From Massilia sp. H-1 (GTDB lineage: Bacteria; Pseudomonadota; Gammaproteobacteria; Burkholderiales; Burkholderiaceae_D), in assembly GCA_024703915.1 (NCBI GenBank), contig CP087969.1:2914001-2978000 (forward strand): DNA of 64,000 nucleotides, written 5' to 3'. The position numbers and the translations under genes are program-made. The notes under the pieces are model-generated. The model did not search any database and was not told the DNA's origin. It saw only the letters and a list, made by a program, of their open reading frames with translations. The stretch's first letter is position 1. The number at the start of each line of letters is the position of its first letter. Shown here in pieces: positions 57,376 through 64,000 of this stretch.

Positions 57376-60190
57376 ATGATTTCCTTGCACCTGTTCAGAC
57401 GCATACCGGTTTCGCTGCTTAGCCGCGTCCAAGGCCGCCGCGTTGGCGCTCGTCCTCTGCACGAGCCCACTTGCGTTCGCGCTCGAAAAGGTGCACCTCC
57501 AGCTCAAGCACACGCACCAGTTCCAGTTCGCTGGCTATTATGCGGCGCTGGAAAAGGGCTTTTACCACGACGCCTAGCCTCGATGTGCGCATCAGCGAGG
57601 GCGCCGACGGCGGCGAGCCGGAACGGCGCGTGATCGATGGCACGGCCGACTATGGCGTGGGCAGCAGCAGTGTGCTGCTGGCGCGCATGGCTTCAAGCAA
57701 GCCGCTGGTGGTGCTGGGCGTCGTGTTCCAGCATTCGCCCTACGTGCTGCTGGTGCGCCAGCGCGGCAATGCGTCCAGCATCCAGGACATCCGCGGCAAG
57801 CACGTCATGATCGGCTCGCTCACCGACGAACTGACCCAGGCCGATGAACTGATCGCCTACCTCAAGAAGGAAGGCATCCCGGTCAGCAGCCTGGTGCGGG
57901 TCGAGCATTCCTACAAGGTCGAGGATCTGGTCAAGGGCAAGGTCGAGGCGATGTCGGCCTTCACCACCAACGAGCCCGATTATCTGGACCGCATGGGTTT
58001 CCTGTACGACGTCTACAGCCCGCGCGGGCTTAATCGATTTTTACGGCGACAATCTGTTTACGAGCGAGAACGAGATCAGGTCGCGCCCGGACCGGGTCAA
58101 GGCCTTCCGCGCCGCCAGCATGAAGGGCTGGGCGTATGCCATGGCCAACCAGGAAGAAATCGTGGACCTGATCCTGTCGCGCTACAGCCGCCGCAACGAC
58201 CGCCAGCATCTGCTGTTCGAGGCGCGCCAGATGATGCCGCTGGTGCAGCCGGTGCTGGTCGAAATCGGCTACATGAATCCGGACCGCTGGCGCCACATCG
58301 CCGACAGCTACGCCGACCTCGGCATGCTGCCCAGGAACGCCAACTTCGACGGCTTGCTGTACGACGCCGACCCCAAGGCGGGCAGCCTGGCATGGCTGTA
58401 CCGGGTGCTGATCGGCGCCACCGTGCTGCTGTTTGTCGGCGCCGGGGTGCACGTGTGGATGCTGGCGCGCGAACGCCGCCGCGCCGAGGAAACCATCCGC
58501 AAGGGCGAGCTGCGGTTTCGCACCATGTTCGAGGAAGCGCCGATGGGCATCGCCCTGATCGATTCGGCCACCGGCGAATTCAAGGACATCAATTCGCGCT
58601 ACGCCGAGATCACGGGCCGCTCGTTCGAGCAGATCCGCAGCAGCCACTGGACCGACATCACCCATCCCGACGACATCTCGAAAGAGGTGAGCCAGATGGC
58701 CGAACTGGCGTCCGGCGGCAGCCCCGGCTTCAAGACCTCCAAGCGCCTGATCCGCCCGGACGGCTCGGTGGTCTGGATCGACATGTCGATCGCCAAGATC
58801 GAAACCGAGGCCAAGGCCGCGCCCCTGCACCTGTGCATGATCGAAGACGTCACCGAGAAGAAGAAGTCGGAGGCGATGATCTGGCAGCAGGCCAATTTCG
58901 ATACCCTGACCCAGCTGCCGAACCGGCGCATGTTCCACGACCGGCTCGATCACGACATCATGAAGTCGCGCCGCGACGGCCAGCGCATCGCGATCCTGTT
59001 CATCGACCTCGATCATTTCAAGGAGGTCAACGACACGCTCGGCCACCACCAGGGCGACATCCTGCTGATCGACGCCGCGCGCCGCATCCGTTCCTGCGTG
59101 CGCGAGTCCGATACGGTGGCGCGCCTGGGCGGCGACGAATTCACGGTGATCCTGTCGGAGCTGGACGAAGTGTCGGCGGTGGACAGCATCGCGCAGAAAA
59201 TCCTGGCGGTGCTGCAGGCGCCCTACCAGCTGGGACAGGAGCAAGCGTTTGTGACGGCCAGTATCGGCATCACGCTGTACCCGGACGACGCGCGCGACAT
59301 CGACGACCTGCTCAAGCACGCCGACCAGGCCATGTACGCGGCCAAGGGCGCGGGCCGCAACCGCTCTCCAGCTACTTCACGCCGGCGCTGCAGGTGGCCG
59401 CGCTGAACCGCATGCGCCTGACCAACGACTTGCGCACGGCGCTCAAGGGCGACCAGTTCCGCCTGTACTTCCAGCCGATCGTGCATCTGGCGAGCGGCAA
59501 GATCCACAAGGCCGAAGCCCTGATCCGCTGGCAGCATCCGCAGCGCGGCCTGGTCAGCCCGATCGAGTTCATTCCCCTGGCCGAGTCGAGCGGCCTGATT
59601 CTCGATATCGGCGAATGGGTGTTCAAGGAATCGGCGCGTGGGTGCAGCGCTGGCGCGACGAGCACGATGTGCGCTTCCAGGTCAGCGTCAACCAGTCGCC
59701 GCTCGAATTCCAGCGCGAGGGCAAGGGCTATGCGGGCTGGTTCGAACACCTGGCGCAGATCGGCCTGGAAGGCAAGTCGCTGGTGGTCGAGATCACCGAA
59801 GGCTTGCTGCTCGACGCCAGCAGCGGCGTGACCGACCAGTTGCTGGCGTTGCGCGACGCCGAGCATCCAGGTGGCGCTCGACGATTTCAGGGACCGGCTA
59901 TTCCTCGCTGTCCTACCTGAAGAAATTCGACATCGACTACCTCAAGATCGACCGTTCCTTCACCCGCAACCTGGCGCCCGATTCGTCCGACATGGCGCTC
60001 TCGGAAGCGATCATCGTGATGGCCCACAAGCTCGATCTGCACGTGATCGCCGAAGGGGTGGAGACGACCGAGCAGCGCGACCTGCTGCGCGCGGCTTAGC
60101 TGCGACTACGGCCAGGGCTATCTGTTCGCGCGCCTGATGCCCGGCCACGAGTTCGATGCCATGCTGCGCGCCCAAAAAGAAATCATGTAG
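57376..60190 (+). CDS. Solute-binding / PAS / GGDEF / EAL signalling protein
   Basis: A signal peptide is followed by an NMT1/THI5-like periplasmic binding domain (VHLQLKHTHQFQFAGYYAAL, GVGSSSVLLARMASSKPLVV, TTNEPDYLDRMGFLYDVYSP), a membrane helix (VLIGATVLLFVGAGVHVWML), a PAS domain (FRTMFEEAPMGIALIDSATG), a GGDEF domain with intact RLGGDEF (near 59126) and an EAL domain with KAEALIRWQHP and DDFGTGYSSLSYLKKFDIDY. About 940 residues. It may make and/or degrade c-di-GMP in response to a periplasmic ligand. Breaks near 57420, 57578, 58032, 59364, 59637, 59866 and 60096. A 57331 ATG is an alternative start. Confidence 0.87.
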
Positions 60191-60305
60191 CTGATCCCCC
60201 TGCCCGCCGTATTCCCGTGTAAAATAATGCAAAAAGAAATATATATTGCAAGTAATGCACCGTATGCCGGATGGAGAAGTACGGGGACACCTCAGGGAAC
60301 ATGCA

Positions 60306-61475
60306 GTGATCGATATAAAAACCTTCATGCTGGTGCTAGCCATCGGCAATATCTGCTTTGCCATGCTGTTGGCTAAGCTACAGCCGCTCCGGCCCCGTCA
60401 ACCCGGCCATGGAAACCTGGCAGTGGGCCAAGCTGGTGCAGGGGTGCGCGCATTTCCTGGGCTGGCTGCGTCCCGACTGGATGGCGCAGTACACGGGCCT
60501 GATCGCCAACAGCACCCTGATCATCGGCGTGGCGCTGGAGGCGGCCGCCTACTGCACCTTCTTCGGTTTCCGGCGCTGGAAGGCCGTGCTGTATCCCTGC
60601 CTGGCGCTGGCGCTGCTGGTCTACCAGGCGGGGCGCCGCCATGCCGCGCTTCTAAGCCACGCTGGCCATCGTCATGTCGGTGATCATCGCGCTCATGAGC
60701 GCGGCCATGTCGGCCATGCTGCTGTGGCCGCGCACCCGCGTCACCGTCCTGCAGCGCATCATCGGCGCCAACAACCTCGTGCTGTGCGTGGCGATGTCGC
60801 TGCGCGCCTGGTCGGCCGTGACCGGCGGCGACCTGCCCTGGTTTTCGAACGACACGGTGCAAAGCTTCACCTACATCACCGGCTATGTGATCCTGGTCGT
60901 CAACGGCTTCGGCTTCCTGTTGCTGTGCAAGGAGCGGGACGACAGCAAGATGGCCTTGCTGGCCACGATCGACAGCCTGACCGGGCTGGCCAACCGGCGC
61001 GCCTTTTTCGAACGGATCGAGAGCGCGCGATGCTCGCGTCGCGCCAGCGCCATCCGATCGCGCTGATGATGCTCGATCTCGACCACTTCAAGCGCATCAA
61101 CGACCGCTTCGGCCATGCCATGCCGAAGACGAAGCGCTGCGCGTGTTCTCGGCCGCCGCGCTGGGGGCGCTGCGCGATCCGGACATCATGGGGCGCCTGG
61201 GCGGCGAAGAGTTTGCCGTCGCGCTGCCGGGCACCGACCTGGCCGAGAGCGGTGCAGGCCGCCGAACGGGTGCGCCTGGCGGTGGCCGCGGCCTCCTGCC
61301 GCAGTGCGAAGCAGGGTATGCGATGTCGGTCAGTATCGGGGTGGTGGCGATCGATCCGGATGAACACATCAACGCCGCGCTCGCGCGCGCCGACCACGCA
61401 CTGTACGTGGCCAAGAGCGCGGGCCGCGACCGGGTCGAAGTGGGCCAGCCGATGCGCCAGGCCGTGCGCGCCTAG
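60306..61475 (+). CDS. Membrane-bound diguanylate cyclase
   Basis: An N-terminal membrane domain with several helices (FMLVLAIGNICFAMLLA, LIANSTLIIGVALEAAAYCT, VMSVIIALMSAAMSAMLLWP) is followed by a GGDEF domain with LTGLANRRAFFER and RLGGEEFAVALPG: the catalytic motif is GGEEF, an accepted active form. About 390 residues. A GTG at 60306 behind AGGGA is preferred; ATG at 60255 or 60264 are alternatives. Breaks near 60373, 60654, 61028, 61125, 61253 and 61310. Confidence 0.85.
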
Positions 61476-62117
61476 GCGCGCCTCGGCTGACGCTTCCAGG
61501 GCAGGTCGAGCGTGCGCTGCACCGCCAGCGCCGGATCGACGTGGCTGGTGAGGACGATGCAGGTCTGGCGCGCCGCCGCCTGCGCCGCCAGCGCGGCGCG
61601 CAGGTAGTCGACGGCGGCCGTGTCGAGCCCGTTGAACGGCTCGTCGAGCAGCAGCAGGCGCACCGGCAGCGACAAGGCCAGTGCCAGCTGCACCTTCTTG
61701 TGCTGGCCCAGCGACAGGGTCGCGAGCAGCTGCGGCAGCACGTCCGCGATCCCCAGCTCCTGCAGCCGCGCGGCGACCTGCGCCGGATCGGCGGCCGGGT
61801 ACAGGGTCAGATGCAGATCGAGGAATTCCTGCACCGTCAGCCAGGGCAGATCGGGCACGTCGCCGCCGCACAGGAAGCTGGCCAGCCGGTAGGCCAGCGG
61901 ATCGGCGGCGCTGTCGGCGCCACCGAGCGCGATGCTGCTTAGCGTGCGGATCGAGCCCGCCCGCCATCAGGCGCAGCAGCGTGGTCTTGCCCTTGCCGTT
62001 GGGTCCGCGCAGCCAGGTGATCCCCGCGTCGAGCGTGACCGTGAAGTCGTGGAACACGGGCCGCTGGCCGTAGCGAAAGCCGAGGGCGGCAATCTTCAAT
62101 ACCGGTTCTATTTCCAT
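61472..62117 (-). CDS. ABC transporter ATP-binding protein
   Basis: A short ABC ATPase of about 214 residues with Walker A WLRGPNGKGKTTLLRLMAGG, signature ATLSLGQHKKVQLALAL, Walker B LLLLDEPFNGLD and the switch region VLTSHVDPAL. The order resembles CcmA-like and other compact exporters. One break near 61960-61995 is spanned. It overlaps the permease gene by ten bases and ends four bases inside the diguanylate cyclase gene on the other strand. Confidence 0.82.
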
Positions 62118-63200
62118 AGTTCGCTTCCGACTGCCGTCAACAAGAGGATTTCAATGACCACCAGCGCCACCCGCGCGCGTTCGTTGCGCAGCGGCGTGGC
62201 CACCAGCACCAGCGGCGCCGCGCAGGCCAGCGCCAGCCAGACCCGGCCCGCGGTCCAGGCCCACAGGCCGTGGCGCGCCGCGCGGCCGCACACCGCGCCC
62301 GTCACCAGCAGCGCGGGCAGCGCCGCCACCGCGCGCGCCAGCGCAAACAGGGCGCCGGTCGGCAGCGGCAAGGCGGCCAGCACGGGACGCAGCAAGGCGG
62401 CCTGTTCGCGCACGGCCTTGTCGCCGCGGTCGGTCAGCAGCACCATCAGGGTCGCCGTGGCCAGCGCCAGCGCGCCGCGCGCCACAGCCGGCTGGCGCCT
62501 GCATCCACGCGCCAGCCGCCACCAGGGCCGCGGCCAGCAAGGCGCTCTGCTGCCAGCCGACGACGTTCTCGGCGCGCCAGAACGGCAGCCAGAACAAGCG
62601 CAGCCACAGCTGCGCCAGGCGCGGACGCAGGGGCCGCGCCACATAGGCGGTCGCGGCCCGGACCGGGGCGCGGTGGCGGAACGACGGCGCTCCGGCGCGG
62701 CGCGAGCGCAGCCCCAGCATGGCGACCGAGAACGCGAACGTGAGCGCCAGCGACAGCACGGTGCTTAAACGATGCCGCGCGCGGGCGCGAGCCAGGCCTA
62801 GGCCCCTGCCACAGCAGCACCGCCGTCGACACCGCGTACAGGAGCGCCAGCGGGCTTGGCCAGCAGGGCCGCCACCAGGGCGTCGGCGCGCAGCTGCACG
62901 GCCGACAAGCGACCGGCAGCCGGTGGGCCCAGTGCACCACGTCCAGCGGCAGCACGCGCTTGCGCAGCAGCGCCAGCGGCACCGTCATCAACAGCGCGTG
63001 CGCACAGCAGCGGCAGCGCCTGGAACAGGGGCAGCTGGGCGGCGAGCATGGTGGGAAAAGCGGACAGGGCGAACAGGCTTAGCCAGCACATTGGCGCCGA
63101 TCACGAGCAGGATTTCGGCCGCGCTTTTCAGGCTGGCGACGAAGGCGCGCAAGCCGTGGCGGGCAAGGCGGAAACGAAACGCGACGTAATCGTTGGCCAA
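62108..63200 (-). CDS. Membrane protein, partner of the ABC ATPase
   Basis: A hydrophobic protein of about 362 residues with many predicted helices, beginning ANDYVAFRFRLARHGLRAFV and including SAAEILLVIGANVLA, LLMTVPLALLRKRVLP, VLSLALTFAFSVAMLG and LACAAPLVLVATPLRNERAR. I do not recognise a family. A TTG at 63200 is the best start. Breaks near 63080, 63005, 62920, 62860, 62795, 62765 and 62495 are numerous, making the middle uncertain. Translational overlap with the ATPase indicates a two-subunit transporter. Confidence 0.6.
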
Positions 63201-63230
63201 GCGAATTCCGATTCTAGAGAAGAATAGAAA

Positions 63231-63254
63231 AAGGGCCCGACGAATCGGGCCCTT
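63231..63254 (-). terminator. Terminator of the tRNA transcription unit
   Basis: AAGGGCCCGA and TCGGGCCCTT form a 10 bp stem with a CGAA loop. Read on the minus strand it is followed by TTTTTCTATTC, as expected just downstream of the two tRNA genes. Confidence 0.85.
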
Positions 63255-63263
63255 CTTTGTAGC

Positions 63264-63340
63264 TGGCGGAGCGGACGGGACTCGAACCCACGACCCCCGA
63301 CGTGACAGGCCGGTATTCTAACCAACTGAACTACCGCTCC
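63264..63340 (-). tRNA. tRNA-Asp (GTC)
   Basis: The 77-base minus-strand sequence folds as a cloverleaf: acceptor GGAGCGG paired with CCGCTCC, anticodon GTC within CCTGTCACG, the T-loop GGTTCGAGTCC and an encoded 3' CCA. Confidence 0.95.
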
Positions 63341-63386
63341 GTATTACTTGATCGGTATTGCAGATCATGATGCCAGGTTTCTGATT

Positions 63387-63462
63387 TGGTGGGCGCTGAG
63401 AGGCTCGAACTCCCGACCTAAGCCTTGTAAGGGCTCCGCTCTACCAACTGAGCTAAGCGCCC
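63387..63462 (-). tRNA. tRNA-Val (TAC)
   Basis: The 76-base minus-strand sequence has acceptor GGGCGCT paired with AGCGCCC, a D-arm TAGCTCAGTTGGTAGAGC, anticodon TAC within CTTACAA, T-loop TTCGAGC and an encoded CCA. The anticodon stem closes with a G-U pair. It precedes tRNA-Asp in the same unit. Confidence 0.94.
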
Positions 63463-63518
63463 GCACACTACTTTCAGAGACTGCATCCGACGTTTGTCAC
63501 CACGTCTGAAGAGGCCGA

Positions 63519-63547
63519 ATTATCTCACTTATTTGTTCTCATGCCAA
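63519..63547 (-). promoter_or_regulatory. Promoter of the tRNA unit
   Basis: On the minus strand TTGGCA (63542-63547) and GATAAT (63519-63524) are separated by exactly 17 bases. The bases after the -10 (TCGGCCTC) form a GC-rich discriminator, characteristic of stable-RNA promoters under stringent control. About 50 bases separate it from tRNA-Val. Confidence 0.75.
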
Positions 63548-63706
63548 GTCCACAGTCGATTGTTTCGGTTCGAATGAACCCTCACGTAACAGGGAAGTCT
63601 ACTCTTCTGTCTATCGAAAAACTCCACTACATAACACATCAAAATATTTGTCAATCACAGTAAAAAATTTGCTGTATACTGCTAAAAAATTTATTAATGG
63701 TTGCCC

Positions 63707-63949
63707 ATGACATACGAAGAGTTTAGGCGACAGCTTGGAAAGGCGGGCTTGACCGTCAAAGGGTTTGCGAGCCTTGTTCAGCAGCAGCCAAATTCCATCA
63801 CGAACTATGCGGCGTATGGGCGAGTTCCCTCACATTTGGCAATAATTGCTGTACTTGTCGCTCATATGGCAGAGAATGGGCTCGACTACCATGATGTGAT
63901 GTCGAACATTCAATTGTCCCCATGTAAAACCACGAGGCTCAGCTGTTAA
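63707..63949 (+). CDS. Small HTH-like DNA-binding protein
   Basis: An 80-residue protein MTYEEFRRQLGKAGLTVKGF ... with a helix-turn-helix-like core (LTVKGFASLVQQQPNSITNY) and a helix HLAIIAVLVAHMAENGLDYH. I recognise a general lambda-repressor-like fold and no particular family. ATG 63707 is chosen; TTG 63701 is possible. It is preceded by an AT-rich region with TATACT near 63674, unlike the GC-rich DNA elsewhere, which may reflect transfer. Confidence 0.6.
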   Translation: MTYEEFRRQLGKAGLTVKGFASLVQQQPNSITNYAAYGRVPSHLAIIAVLVAHMAENGLDYHDVMSNIQLSPCKTTRLSC

Positions 63950-64000
63950 GGGAAAATTTGGTGGTCAAAAATTATAAAGCCGTGTCTTTCAGTGCTTCTA

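Overview
The window reads as a 64 kb chromosomal segment of a GC-rich betaproteobacterium, most likely an Oxalobacteraceae member such as Massilia or a relative. This rests on the gene order mlaFEDACB, ABC exporter, ibaG, murA, hisGDCBHAFIE, HIT protein, tatABC, which is typical of Burkholderiales, and on protein similarity recognised by eye; no database search was possible. Almost every long gene is interrupted by small indels. A large share of them sit where the protein family demands GCCGGC (often Ala-Gly) but the window shows GCTTAAGC, CCTAAGC, GGCTAAGC or GCTTAGGC. I treat these as a systematic sequence-level signature, most simply a consensus-calling error at a modified or difficult motif, and not as real pseudogenes. 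Coordinates therefore describe restored genes spanning the breaks.

Layout. 1-366 is the start of a lipoprotein gene running off the left edge. 978-4982 is the Mla outer-membrane lipid-asymmetry operon. 5144-8340 holds an ABC-2 exporter pair, a BolA-family gene and murA. 8350-15928 is the histidine operon, unusual in carrying a beta-class DNA methyltransferase gene between hisD and hisC, followed by a HIT protein and tatABC (to 17908). 17998-22125 is a mosaic: VOC protein, hemerythrin, NTF2-like protein, secreted PHB-depolymerase-type esterase and DinB protein. 22126-32364 is a long minus-strand block: hydrolase, DUF885 peptidase-like protein, DUF2785 protein, membrane protein, a very large SNF2 helicase and an S9 peptidase.

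32497-36348 is hemE, a roughly 750 bp AT-rich non-coding stretch with several DnaA boxes (a candidate replication origin or DnaA-binding locus), and priA. 36510-44859 carries a dihydrolipoamide-dehydrogenase-like flavoprotein, small conserved proteins, a LysR regulator divergent from an oxidoreductase, modA, a Rep-type helicase, slyX and a DUF2809 protein. 44948-51704 is rich in peptidases: two tandem M3 oligopeptidases and a second DUF885 protein. 51974-57160 holds lipoproteins, a YjbR protein, an SGNH hydrolase, two small conserved proteins and ygiQ. 57376-61475 encodes two c-di-GMP enzymes. 61472-63200 is an ABC ATPase/permease pair. Two tRNA genes (Asp, Val) with their own promoter and terminator follow, then an AT-rich right edge with a small HTH-like gene.

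The best targets for follow-up are the DnaA-box cluster beside hemE, the GCCGGC-associated signature, the methyltransferase embedded in the his operon, the solute-binding/PAS/GGDEF/EAL fusion, and the palindromic repeats at 36352, 37976 and 57196.
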